Shown here one piece after another: positions 51,300-60,244 of a stretch of DNA of 64,000 nucleotides. The DNA is from G020354025 sp964621455 (GTDB lineage: Bacteria > Fidelibacterota > Marinisomatia > SCGC-AAA003-L08 > TS1B11). Within the stretch, counting starts at the first letter, position 1, and every line of letters begins with the position of its first letter. The translations under genes were made by a program, and so were the position numbers. The notes under the pieces are model-generated. The model saw only the letters and a list, made by a program, of their open reading frames with translations, was not told where the DNA came from and made no database searches. The stretch covers positions 1 through 64,000 of the forward strand of contig CAZULW010000007.1 in NCBI GenBank assembly GCA_964621455.1, in the 5' to 3' direction.

Positions 51300-54200
51300 T
51301 CAATTGCCTGCCTGATGGCGCCGCATGACCTCGTGTAGGCGCTGGGCCTGCAGGATGAAGGTTTCCAGGCGGGCCTCGATGATCTGGGGAAACGGATTGC
51401 CATCACTTTCAATAGTCAGGTAGGGCAGAATGGGTACCTCTCGTGTAATCCGCTCTATCCTCCGGGATTTCCGCACAAGTAGGATGTGCTCCCGGTCCAT
51501 TGTCAGGTTCAGGATCGACTCGCTGAGGCGGTTGGGCATGCAGCCAAAAGGCCCAATGGCAATGGCACCGCAGAAATCCTCACCAACCTCGGCCAAGGCG
51601 CCTCCGATGGTCAGGATGGCTTCGCCTATGAGTTGGGGAGCAAGGAATTGCTCGCTGGTTTTGATAATATGATCAACGTCCAGCAGGCGGGGAACATACC
51701 AACCGGTCCTGGCCATCAGACGTTTGATGGTCCGCTCCGCTTTCCGCATGATCCTTTGTTTGAGCTTGTGGACCAGGAGCGCTTTCAAGCCCTGCACCTT
51801 GGGCAGCAGCCCCTGATCCACCAGCCAATCCACGTAATAAACCCATTCCTGGATCGGCGCTACATGGACCACGAAACCCCGCTCGGCCAGGCGCTCCGGC
51901 AACCAGCGACGCGACAGGCCCTCCTTGCGCACGTAAATTTCGCCTACCACCAGAACCTGGGGTGCGTCTGCCAGCGCCATCTTGTGCGGGATATCTTTTA
52001 GCCGAGGCACAATTTGCCTGACCGCATCCGGGAATGCTTTACCACCTTTTTCCAGCCCCTTCAGTATGTCGCCCCAGGTATCCTGAAGGTCCTCGAGGGC
52101 TGATTGGGGGTCATCAGCCAACGTCAGCATGGCGTTGTGCAGATCTTCAAATATATCGGAAATGATAGCCGCGTTCCAGCTCTGCTTGATGAAGTCGGTA
52201 CCCAGGCCGCCATAGCTGTCCCGGGAGGATATGGAGAGTAGCGTAACATTTTCGATCCCCCGGTTGCGGATATAATCGCGCATGAAGTCCTGGTACTGCC
52301 CGAAGCGGCATGGGCCGTCGGTCGTGGGCATGAAGTAAGCGGTGATCTCCCCGTCTGGACGTTCATCACGCAGATACTTCAGTAGAGCCCCGGTGGTCAG
52401 CTGCAGCGGGAGGCATTCCTTGCAGGTAGTGTTCCCACGCCCCAGCTTCAGGTCTTCCTCATCCATGGCAGGCAAGACGGCGGTGTTTATACCATAGCCG
52501 CGATAGACGGCAGCCAAGGCGTGCGTGGCATACTGCCCCATAGAGGAAAAGACCACCCTTAAGCGGGGGTCAAAGAGAGAGATTTCCGGTCCCAAGTCAT
52601 AATTCAGCGAGGTGTTGAGCTCCTTGATCCGGTAGATCTCTGGTCGGGAGATATCTCCATTGCCCGCGAACATCTTCCGGGATTGGAGACTCCGGTAACG
52701 GCTCACGATGTCCAGGAAGGCCTCAATCCGGGTCTCAATACCGGCGTCGGCGGTATGGTTGTCCAGTTCCAGAATCAGAGCGGGCTTCCGGCCCAGGATA
52801 TCCTTGAAATACCCCACTATAAAAGAATCGGGGCCGCAGGAGAAGTTTGTAATGAATGTCCCGAACAACTGGGGGTGGCCTTTGATGAATTCAGCACCTT
52901 TCAGATTGATCTGCCCCGTAGACCAATACATGTGCTCCTTGGCGGGCACCTGCTCCAGGTCCAGGAAATCGACCGGGATCATCGTTATACCGCGAGATGC
53001 GAATTTGTGGGGAATCCCCTTGTTCGCTTCGGGTATGAAGGCGTTATAGGATCGGCCGAACAGGACTACCCCGATCCGGTCGGTGTCCTTTTCGAGCATC
53101 CTGAGTGCCTCCCGGCCCATTTCCAGCATACTCAGGTGCAGCTCGTCCTGTACGCCCCAAGCCTTGGTGAAGGCCTCCACCACTTTGGTTTTCCGTAGGC
53201 CGATAGTACGTGCCAGTGTTATGAATGCCTCCATCTGCGCTTTAGGATCGGCGGCCAGATCAATAACCGGGGAGATGATCTGCGGGCCATCCTTCAAGTA
53301 GGCTTCGAATGCCCTTCGCAAATAGTATGGTTCGCCCTGGAGCAGCGGGCAAGTGCGGGAGACGGGATAACCGTTTTTCACCTGCGCCCCTTTGATATGA
53401 GGCAGAAAGATGTAATCGGGACTCCGATCCAACAGGTTATGGAAGAAACCGTGGGCAATCTCACATGGGTAGCAAAACGGCGCCGCACATCGGTCCAGAC
53501 CTTGCTCATCCACTGCATCGGCTGTAATCGGTCGGAAGCCGAGCTCCTTGAAGAAATGGGCAAACAAGGGGTAATAGGTGTTCATGAGAAACGAGCGCGT
53601 AAAACCGATCACCGGCGCATCGGCAGGCAAGTCGTCGAGGTCGGGGGCAAATTGGTCATACACCAGTTCCTGTCGCTTTACCACCAGGTCATGCTGGTCA
53701 GCATCAACCCGCAGCTTCTGGCGAATGTTGTAGTACTTGTTGCAGGCGCCGCCAAATGGATATGTCTTGTTTTCGATTCTTATGCGACTGACGGAGCAGG
53801 CCAGATCACACTTTTCCCCACCGCCGGCGCAGGTAAACGGCTTTCGATACTCCACCTCTCGGTTGGCCAAGGTTTCCAGATCGAAGACTTTCTCTGCCAG
53901 CAAACCCTGGTCCAGACGGCTTTTGACTTCCAGGGCAACCCCGTAAGCCCCCATCAACCCCGGCTCGGGAGGTACGATGATATGTTTGCCTGATAGCGCC
54001 GCCATGGCTAGCGGCACGGCGCGATTGTAACAAACACCACCCTGCATGAACACCTTCCTGCCCACAGGGCGGGCGCCCTTTACCCGATTGATGTAATTCA
54101 TACAGATGGAATAGACCAGCCCAGCAACTATATCCTCCTTGCTGATCCCCTCATAATAAGTGTTTTTAATGTCGGAGGAAATGAATGCCGCGCACTGGTC

Positions 54201-55619
54201 GTTGAAATTCGGCGGCCGACGGCCCTTCAGTGCCCAGTCAGCAATCTCTTCCATTTCGATGCCCAGCGTCTCCCGGGCGGACTCTTCAAGGAAGGAGCCG
54301 GTGCCGGCGGAGCAGGCCTCATTCATTGCGTAATCGCTGGCAACTCCGTTGGTAATATAAGTGTATTTGGCATCTTGACCGCCGATTTCGAAGATGGTAT
54401 CTACATCTTTATCGAAATGAATAGCGGCTTGGGCATGAGCGATGATTTCATTATATACACTGTCGGTGAGTGCGTGCAGTCCGGCTATTTTCCGACCCGA
54501 GCCGGTGACCCCTAGTCCACGGATGCGGACATCCGTTACCTGCAATTGTTCGATCAAAGCCCGATAGCATCGACGGGAAGCGCCCACGGGATCGCCCTTG
54601 GTGCGAAGATATTCACTTCCAAGGATCTTCAAGTCAGACTCACGGACCAAAACGATTTTAGTAGTGGTGGAGCCCACGTCCAGGCCCAGCAGGCACCGAT
54701 CACCAGTGCGGGCGGTGCCGCGTTCCATCCGGTTAAAAGTGACCATATCCTGGAAATCGCCTAGCGGATGGTGGAAATCGAATTGTGATCTATCCTCAAT
54801 GAAGAGCTGATCACTGTTAATCGATGCGGTGGGGTTCTCTGCCGCCCACAAGGCTGCACCCAGTGCCTCGAAGTAGGTGGCTTCCTCTGGGATCGTAAGG
54901 GAGGGAATTTCCCGCCGCAATTCATCGATCATCGCCTGGATGCGGGTGGTACCCCCGACAATCATAATCTTCTCCTGGGGGATATTTTTGAGCAATTCAA
55001 GGATTTTCCGAGCCATCATCCGGCTGAGACCGGCCACCACCTGTCCGCGAGGTACCCCGCGATTGGTGGCGTGGGTACAATCGCTCTTACAGAAGACCGA
55101 ACAACGGCCGGATACATGGTAAGGCTCCTCGTTCACGCCGCAGCTGGCGGCCTGCTCAAGACTTACATCCAGGCGGCGGGTCTGCTGGATGAAAAACTCG
55201 CCCGTCCCCGAGGCACACTTGTTCCCTGTGAAAACCCGACAGATCCGGCCCGTCCGATCCAGCTCGTAGACGATGAACGTCTCGCCCCCGGCGCTGATGA
55301 TAGCATTATAGGGATCCCCTTGGTCGTTGACACGGGCCAGGGCTCTTTCAACCGCCAACGGCTCGGGGATATCCGTCAGGGCCAAGAATTCTTTGAACCG
55401 CCGACCGGTAACGGCGATGGAATCGGCGCTGGTAAGCCTCGCCTGGGCCAGTATTTCACGGACCACCCGCTTCGGGTTTCCCTCGTGGGCCCGTGAAAGC
55501 ACGTTGGTTACTTTCAGATTATTACCGTTTTGACGGAGCTCCACCAGCGTAATGGTGGACGCACCCGTGCATAGGCCAAGCGCTCTCCCTGGATTAGCTA
55601 GATTCTGATTGGAAATCAT
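51300..55619 (-). CDS. Giant fused acyl-CoA dehydratase activase-type protein
   Basis: A 1439-aa protein. Order: a degenerate N-terminal ASKHA domain (GLCTGASTITLVEL, with GNKCASGTGEFF intact), a second full BadF/BcrA-type ATPase domain from ~310 (GLDVGSTTTKIVLVRE, EIGGQDAKYTYI, NEACSAGTGSF), a cysteine region CAGGGEKCDLACS...GGACNKYYN (~600), a DUF2229-like domain (PVIGFTRSFLMNTYYPLFAH), and an HgdB-like C-terminal part with CKECLPLQL, DGPCRFGQYQ and PFGCMPNRLSE. It equals, in one chain, the split pair at 37336-42650. Family: ATP-driven low-potential electron transfer; natural target unknown. Starts ATG 55619 with GAGGGTGCTGAAG upstream. Confidence 0.88.
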   Translation of the reverse strand: MISNQNLANPGRALGLCTGASTITLVELRQNGNNLKVTNVLSRAHEGNPKRVVREILAQARLTSADSIAVTGRRFKEFLALTDIPEPLAVERALARVNDQGDPYNAIISAGGETFIVYELDRTGRICRVFTGNKCASGTGEFFIQQTRRLDVSLEQAASCGVNEEPYHVSGRCSVFCKSDCTHATNRGVPRGQVVAGLSRMMARKILELLKNIPQEKIMIVGGTTRIQAMIDELRREIPSLTIPEEATYFEALGAALWAAENPTASINSDQLFIEDRSQFDFHHPLGDFQDMVTFNRMERGTARTGDRCLLGLDVGSTTTKIVLVRESDLKILGSEYLRTKGDPVGASRRCYRALIEQLQVTDVRIRGLGVTGSGRKIAGLHALTDSVYNEIIAHAQAAIHFDKDVDTIFEIGGQDAKYTYITNGVASDYAMNEACSAGTGSFLEESARETLGIEMEEIADWALKGRRPPNFNDQCAAFISSDIKNTYYEGISKEDIVAGLVYSICMNYINRVKGARPVGRKVFMQGGVCYNRAVPLAMAALSGKHIIVPPEPGLMGAYGVALEVKSRLDQGLLAEKVFDLETLANREVEYRKPFTCAGGGEKCDLACSVSRIRIENKTYPFGGACNKYYNIRQKLRVDADQHDLVVKRQELVYDQFAPDLDDLPADAPVIGFTRSFLMNTYYPLFAHFFKELGFRPITADAVDEQGLDRCAAPFCYPCEIAHGFFHNLLDRSPDYIFLPHIKGAQVKNGYPVSRTCPLLQGEPYYLRRAFEAYLKDGPQIISPVIDLAADPKAQMEAFITLARTIGLRKTKVVEAFTKAWGVQDELHLSMLEMGREALRMLEKDTDRIGVVLFGRSYNAFIPEANKGIPHKFASRGITMIPVDFLDLEQVPAKEHMYWSTGQINLKGAEFIKGHPQLFGTFITNFSCGPDSFIVGYFKDILGRKPALILELDNHTADAGIETRIEAFLDIVSRYRSLQSRKMFAGNGDISRPEIYRIKELNTSLNYDLGPEISLFDPRLRVVFSSMGQYATHALAAVYRGYGINTAVLPAMDEEDLKLGRGNTTCKECLPLQLTTGALLKYLRDERPDGEITAYFMPTTDGPCRFGQYQDFMRDYIRNRGIENVTLLSISSRDSYGGLGTDFIKQSWNAAIISDIFEDLHNAMLTLADDPQSALEDLQDTWGDILKGLEKGGKAFPDAVRQIVPRLKDIPHKMALADAPQVLVVGEIYVRKEGLSRRWLPERLAERGFVVHVAPIQEWVYYVDWLVDQGLLPKVQGLKALLVHKLKQRIMRKAERTIKRLMARTGWYVPRLLDVDHIIKTSEQFLAPQLIGEAILTIGGALAEVGEDFCGAIAIGPFGCMPNRLSESILNLTMDREHILLVRKSRRIERITREVPILPYLTIESDGNPFPQIIEARLETFILQAQRLHEVMRRHQAGN

Positions 55620-55965
55620 ACTTCAGCACCCTCACAACTGCAAAGGTAACAGGTGAAGGTCTTTAAAACAATGGGAGTTTTTGAGGTTAAAAACATAAGA
55701 GACATATCTTACTGTTCCAACGGTTTTGCTTCCGCCTCATCAGGAGCATACTTCATTTGATCAGCGCCCGTCTGACCACCAGGCCAGCCGGGCAGGCCCG
55801 CCTGCTTTTGTCCCCGACGCTTTGAGTCGGGGGGTGCTGTTGCTTAGATGATCTGGATGTTGGATATTGGATATTTGATACTGGATGCTGGTCGAAGATG
55901 AGAGCCCCGGGCATTCCGGGGCTTTTCATTTCGTGGCTCCCCGCCTTGGCCGTCCTGAAGGCTAT
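55620..55965. other. Gap with terminator-like hairpin and short-period repeats
   Basis: CCCCGACGCTTTGAGTCGGGG (55812-55832) is a palindrome of the families above. GGATGTTGGATATTGGATAT (55857-55876) is short-period repeat. AGCCCCGG / CCGGGGCT with TTTT (55903-55926) has terminator form on the plus strand. No gene. Confidence 0.6.
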
Positions 55966-56160
55966 CGGAGCAAAATTCAACAAAACCCCGACAAAATTCC
56001 GCATTTTAAGGGTACTCCCCGACGAGAGGCGTAAATCTCCCTGTAGAAAAATAATCCGCTCCAAAACCAGTGCTGGGAGTGCATACGGGGCGATATAGCA
56101 TCATCATCATAACGACGGAATATAAGCCAGCAGCAGCGGTTTGTCGTTCGCATGGTGCGC
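55966..56160 (+). repeat. Dispersed ~465-bp repeat, copy C (shortened)
   Basis: Keeps both ends of the family (ACAAAATTCCGCATTTTAAG, GTACTCCCCGACGAGAGGCG; then GACGGAATATAAGCCAGC and TTGTCGTTCGCATGGTGCGC) but lacks about 270 bp in the middle. The right edge again stops inside the recombinase-derived segment. Confidence 0.75.
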
Positions 56161-56736
56161 GAAAGGGTAGTTGTCAGTTGTCCGTCGTCAGTTGTCAGTT
56201 GCCTATGGCCAGGGACTTGAGGCTAGAGGCAGTAGCAGGATAAACCGCCAAATATGCCCCGAGCTGGGTTGAGGGGGCGCAAAGTAGCTCGTCGCGCTGA
56301 GCTGAGCCTGCCCTGAGCCCTCCGAAGGAGCCAGCCCTGAGTCCGCCCCGAGCATAGCCGAAATGCTCACCTCTCCGCCTACCGGCGAATGCCGCCGGGT
56401 GGATTCTCTTTCCCCCTCTATTTGTAAGAGAGGGGCCTCGGCGTCCTCGCTACGCTACGGACAGGTAGCCTACGGCGAGCCGGAGTCACGCAGTGACAGG
56501 GGTGAGTTCAGCTCATCAACCTCATCGTTCCCGCCTATGGCGGGATTAATTAGGTTGCGCTGAGAAGAGAATAATAGGCAGCTATGCAACAGTTTATTGG
56601 CAATTAGTCCGCGCTGGATCCTAAATCCAGCGGCTCACGACGAGGATTCTGAAAAGTGTGCAGTAATTGAGCAGTTTTGGGGTACGGCGGCTTAAAAGAT
56701 TTACGGGCACCGAGGGGGATTTACATTCTTGCAGAA
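56161..56736. repeat. Mixed short repeats
   Basis: AGTTGTCAGTTGTCCGTCGT (56168 region) short-period repeats, CCCTGAGCCCTCCGAAGGAG (56311 region), a CTATTTGTAAGAGAGGGGCC hairpin (56417-56436), GTAGCCTACGGCGAGCCGG (56465-56483) and CCCGCCTATGGCGGG (56531-56545). No gene from 55620 to 56736. Confidence 0.6.
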
Positions 56737-57222
56737 CTAGAGCAGTTCTTTTATGACAGCCTCAATATCTACCTTATGAAATGCGACGTAATTTTGAATC
56801 GACCCGGGAAATGTATCTAAGAGACTGGCAATTTTACTAAGAGTAGCATTCTTGATATTGTGGTGAAGTACGTCTATTTCACTGATTTTTGTAGTGCCGT
56901 TCTCTTCAACAATGATTAATCCGTTGTTAGAGATCGCATCTCGTTTAATCACAATTGCTGCAGCTCCCCTTTTCGCTACAGTTCCTCCTTGTTTAACCGC
57001 TGCAATAATCCTTTTAATGAATTCTCTATCGTTGGGATCTTCAATTTTAAAGACAGAAAAAACACCACCATCAATAGCTTCGAAGCCACAGATGAAATCT
57101 GCTGGTTTTTCATTTTGTTCAAGCCATGAGTACTTGTCATCACTCCGATAGACTTCCTCCCTGTTGCCATACATCGTGACATACTCGGGTCTCACAAGTC
57201 TCATGAAATAGCTCACTGGCAA
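56737..57222 (-). CDS. Unknown protein, third gene of an uncharacterised operon
   Basis: A 161-aa soluble protein. The longest frame begins TTG 57222 and overlaps the upstream gene by 10 bases; ATG 57204 (MRLVRPEYVTMYGNREEV) is an alternative. Composition is mixed alpha/beta with charged residues; no signal, membrane segment or catalytic motif stands out. It contains KRGAAAIVIKRDAISNNGLI near the middle. I do not recognise the family. It ends a three-gene minus-strand run of proteins unknown to me, in an AT-richer patch between repeats and the molybdenum-cofactor operon. Confidence 0.65.
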   Translation of the reverse strand: MPVSYFMRLVRPEYVTMYGNREEVYRSDDKYSWLEQNEKPADFICGFEAIDGGVFSVFKIEDPNDREFIKRIIAAVKQGGTVAKRGAAAIVIKRDAISNNGLIIVEENGTTKISEIDVLHHNIKNATLSKIASLLDTFPGSIQNYVAFHKVDIEAVIKELL

Positions 57223-57902
57223 TTCTTTAGCGCGTCAATTATTAGATCGCGGACGAGGGAATCTGTTTCATGTGATAGCCAAAATTTGAGATACTCATTC
57301 GCGTCCTCGCTTTGCCAGTATCTGAGACCAAGAACAGCTGCATGACGGAGGTATATCCTATCGCTCTTCAGCGAATGGAATAATATAGAACCGCCAAGAT
57401 TGGATTCTTGATCGTAGCAGATTTCACCGATTAAGCATATGGTTCCAAAGGCGCTCGCGATCGGAGATCTTGGATGAAAAACCAAGTTGGATACGTAGCT
57501 CGCGTCATTTGCGAGCAGCCAAGCGAGGAGTTCTTTATAGGCATCTTCGTTAAATTCTTCGCCATCCAAATCTACCCTACAAAAAAGGGAGGTGAATTTT
57601 GAGATTATATTGGGATCATTTACATTCAGCGATTCTGTTGCAGAAGTATCAGAGGATCTGTCCTGCGTCTCAACGCTATTTCGAATTCCTGCGTAGACCT
57701 CATCAACCTCAGTGGGATGAGCTGGAGTCCGGAGTATTGTTAATGCGGTCTCATGCCTTATCCCCGGCCTATCCAGTTCATCAATGGTTTCTACCGTAGC
57801 AGCATGTGCAGTAAGCGCACAAAGAAATTTATTCTGTGTTTTATTTGGGACCGTGTCAGAAGAGCCGCTAATGATCCTAAAAGCTGCAAGTTTAGTAGTC
57901 AT
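57213..57902 (-). CDS. Unknown protein with HEAT-like C-terminus, second gene of an uncharacterised operon
   Basis: A 229-aa soluble protein. ATG 57902 overlaps the upstream gene's TGA by four bases (ATGA). The C-terminal half looks like alpha-helical repeats: SDRIYLRHAAVLGLRYWQSE and LKFWLSHETDSLVRDLIIDA have the pattern of HEAT/ARM units (protein-binding surfaces). N-terminal region low in recognisable features. Likely a scaffold or regulator for its operon partners; no function assigned. Confidence 0.7.
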   Translation of the reverse strand: MTTKLAAFRIISGSSDTVPNKTQNKFLCALTAHAATVETIDELDRPGIRHETALTILRTPAHPTEVDEVYAGIRNSVETQDRSSDTSATESLNVNDPNIISKFTSLFCRVDLDGEEFNEDAYKELLAWLLANDASYVSNLVFHPRSPIASAFGTICLIGEICYDQESNLGGSILFHSLKSDRIYLRHAAVLGLRYWQSEDANEYLKFWLSHETDSLVRDLIIDALKNCQ

Positions 57903-58660
57903 TTTCTGTTATCTCCATGCTCGGCTAGTTCATTACCCAGATCAATCAATTCATTAAAGAGTTCCTGCAGTTTCGATGAATCCAATGGATCTCGCCAGTG
58001 CTGATCCGTATTGATATCCAGTTGCACCTGACAAAGATTCAATATATTTTCTGGTGGCAAAATAGGCTGTTGGTCTCCTGTGATTTGGACTGATATCTGT
58101 TGGAGAAGTCTCCAATCTGAGATGCGATTCAGCATCAAATCGGGCATTACTCCTGATACTCGCGGTCGATTCATTCGATAAATGAGATCACCTGCTGCAG
58201 CATCACTAAGGTCAATCGCTCTCACATACTGCCCAAGAATAGTCTTCGTGGCCTCTTCATCTGCCCCTGATTGCACGAGCGTAACACCGTACGCGATTCT
58301 AATGATATTGGATAAATGGTTTGAACGTAGGAACTCCAGGATCGCGAGTCTAAAGGGTTCAAGAGTTTCCTCAAGGCAGCCGATGCCGATGGGATGTCCA
58401 GGTTCCCTCTGCACCTGCCGAGGACCGAAGATTAGATCGGTCTTGTTTGCTAGTTTATGTCGGACCAGTTTCAGACTCAAATCATCAGCGAAGGGGCCAG
58501 AAATAATTTCAGTTCCTTCCCTGGTGTTGCTAGTCCTCACTTCCGGCGAGAATTCAGCTCCAAAAGACTGTGCGAGTTGATCACTGTCAAAAGATTCGTT
58601 CGGGGGCGTGAAAAAACTGAATCGAAATTGCTGAACGAACCAATTTGATTGTGTTGCCAT
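57899..58660 (-). CDS. Unknown ~253-aa protein, first gene of an uncharacterised operon
   Basis: A 253-aa soluble protein from ATG 58660, with AGGGG seven bases upstream (a longer frame to 58687 has none). It reads MATQSNWFVQQFRFSFF and ends LQELFNELIDLGNELAEHGD. Its length and layout recall the sporadically distributed TIGR04255-type proteins, but the match is weak and from memory. No membrane segment or enzyme motif. Four-base overlap with the next gene implies co-translation. Base composition is lower in GC than the flanking operons, suggesting acquisition from elsewhere. Confidence 0.7.
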   Translation of the reverse strand: MATQSNWFVQQFRFSFFTPPNESFDSDQLAQSFGAEFSPEVRTSNTREGTEIISGPFADDLSLKLVRHKLANKTDLIFGPRQVQREPGHPIGIGCLEETLEPFRLAILEFLRSNHLSNIIRIAYGVTLVQSGADEEATKTILGQYVRAIDLSDAAAGDLIYRMNRPRVSGVMPDLMLNRISDWRLLQQISVQITGDQQPILPPENILNLCQVQLDINTDQHWRDPLDSSKLQELFNELIDLGNELAEHGDNRK

Positions 58661-58752
58661 TATTCCCCTTTTTCGATCGTGACTCAAATACTACACCTCA
58701 ACATTACTATTGTTCCATACTGAATGCCGCAATTATTAATTATTATACATCA

Positions 58753-58842
58753 CACTCTCTCCACCACATGCACTAGCGCTTTGAGGTTGCCCTTCATGTG
58801 GTTCGTGATGATCACGGCCGCCCGCGCCGGAAAGCGGTGAGG
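58753..58842 (-). other. In-frame 30-codon extension after the xdhC stop
   Basis: Immediately after the TGA of the XdhC gene (58843-58845) the same frame stays open for 30 codons: PHRFPARAAVIITNHMKGNL then KALVHVVERV, closed by TGA at 58750-58752. It reads like real protein. Either the XdhC stop is a nonsense change or this is the tail of a lost downstream gene. Confidence 0.35.
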
Positions 58843-59640
58843 TCAGTCTTCGCCTGTTACGAGCCGCATCGGCCGGCCCGTTCCGCCGTTTCGATGGAGG
58901 ACTATTTCGGACATGATACTGAGGGCGATCTCTTCGGGGGTCCTGGCTCTCAGATCGAGGCCGGCCGGCGCGTGGAAGCGTTCCAGATCCTGCTTGTCAG
59001 CACCACTCTTAAGCAGATCCTGAATGATCAGCCCACCCCTTTTCTTACTGGCTACTACCGCCACGTACGGGATACCCAGCTTGAGCGCCTTCGAAGCGTC
59101 CAGGTTGTCGTTGGGGTGATGGGCCGCCAGCACGAGGTAGTCGGGCGTAAGCTGGAGCTGATCCATGTCCAGGTTTTCGGTGATTACCTGGTGGGCGTGG
59201 GGATAGTGGGCAGCCTCTTCCTCAGGGGTCTGCACCACCACCCGGAAATCGAGCAGGCTGCCTATCTCGCTCAACACCTCCACCAAACGGCCGGTGCCGC
59301 GTATAAGCAGGATCGGGGATCGCTGTTGGGGTTCAACCATGATGGTAATTTCTCCTCCGCAGGGGATACTCAAGAGTAGGTCGTCGCCCTTCAGGTCGAT
59401 ATGCACCGAGTGGGGCATCCCATCGGCCAGGGCTTCCCTGACCGTCTCGCCGACAATCTTTTCCACGCAGCCGCCGCCCACCCAGCCCGCGATCCGCCGC
59501 CCGCTTTCATCGTAGACGGCCTTATCCCCGGGTTTGCCCGAGGATGACCCCTTGATCTCGACGACGGTGGCCACGGCAAAGGAGCTGTTGATCTGCTTCA
59601 GCCGGGCCATTTCCTCGTAGACATCCTGATGGACAGGCAC
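58843..59640 (-). CDS. XdhC/CoxI-family molybdenum-enzyme maturation factor
   Basis: A 265-aa XdhC-type protein. The N-terminal domain has FAVATVVEIKGSSSGKPGDK and GRRIAGWVGGGCVEKIV, the latter including the conserved cysteine thought to hold or sulfurate the cofactor. The C-terminal Rossmann-like half has HYPHAHQVITENLDMDQLQL, PDYLVLAAHHPNDNLDASKA and PYVAVVASKKRGGLIIQDLL. XdhC proteins load sulfurated molybdenum cofactor into xanthine-dehydrogenase-type enzymes. Last gene of the cofactor operon; starts 5 bases after the MocA-like gene ends. Confidence 0.9.
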   Translation of the reverse strand: MPVHQDVYEEMARLKQINSSFAVATVVEIKGSSSGKPGDKAVYDESGRRIAGWVGGGCVEKIVGETVREALADGMPHSVHIDLKGDDLLLSIPCGGEITIMVEPQQRSPILLIRGTGRLVEVLSEIGSLLDFRVVVQTPEEEAAHYPHAHQVITENLDMDQLQLTPDYLVLAAHHPNDNLDASKALKLGIPYVAVVASKKRGGLIIQDLLKSGADKQDLERFHAPAGLDLRARTPEEIALSIMSEIVLHRNGGTGRPMRLVTGED

Positions 59641-59644
59641 GGGG

Positions 59645-60244
59645 TTATTCCTCCAATAGGGAAAGGGTACGGGCGTAGTCTTCTTCGGTATTGCAGTCGA
59701 GCAGCACCTCCCGGGATTCCACCGGCACGGCGACTGTATCCGCGGCGTACTTTTTCAGCAGCGCTTTGGCCCCTCGATCACCCTGGAGGTTGAGCAGGTC
59801 GTCGAAGAATCGCGCGGGGAAGAGGACGGGGTTCCCTTGCTGGCCCTCCCAGGTTGGGTAAACGATCCGCTCGCTCCCTCCGGCGATGAAGGAAGTCTTG
59901 AGGGCCTGGAGGGTTGAGGCCTTCACCAGGGGCATGTCACCCAGCATGATGAGCGCCCCGTCGACGGCACCTGGTAGGGCGGAGATACCGGCTCGCAGCG
60001 AACCAGCGAGACCCAGCTCCCAGCCGGGGTTGGATACGAAGTGGACCTTCCGGCCCTCCAGGGCTTTGCGAATGGCCGGCTCGTCAAATCCAGCCACCAC
60101 TACCACCGGCGAGCAGCCGGCCTCCGTCGCAGCGTCAACTACGCCGGCTATCATGGGCTTGCCCCTGACAGGGAGTGTGAGCTTGTTCCCGGCCGCTAGT
60201 CGGGTTGACTCGCCCGCTGCCAGGATAATGGCGGCTAATATCAG
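59645..60244 (-). CDS. MocA-like molybdenum-cofactor nucleotidyltransferase
   Basis: A transferase of about 199 aa of the MobA/MocA/IspD fold that attaches CMP or GMP to the molybdenum cofactor. Seen: AAIILAAGESTRLAAGNKL (nucleotide-binding LAAG.S.R..GNK), GALIMLGDMPLV (metal-binding GDMP), and GNPVLFPARFFDDLL. MocA-type (cytidylyl) members use this wording. No ATG exists near the expected N-terminus: the best start is CTG 60244, six bases after AGGAG and overlapping the MOSC stop (CTGACCTGA). A longer frame to 60418 runs inside the MOSC gene. Coupled to both neighbours. Confidence 0.85.
   Translation of the reverse strand: MILAAIILAAGESTRLAAGNKLTLPVRGKPMIAGVVDAATEAGCSPVVVVAGFDEPAIRKALEGRKVHFVSNPGWELGLAGSLRAGISALPGAVDGALIMLGDMPLVKASTLQALKTSFIAGGSERIVYPTWEGQQGNPVLFPARFFDDLLNLQGDRGAKALLKKYAADTVAVPVESREVLLDCNTEEDYARTLSLLEE

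Noticed and set aside
58843..58845. Selenocysteine at the XdhC TGA
   Set aside because: No SECIS-like hairpin is evident just after it, and XdhC already looks complete. Kept only as an observation about the open tail.
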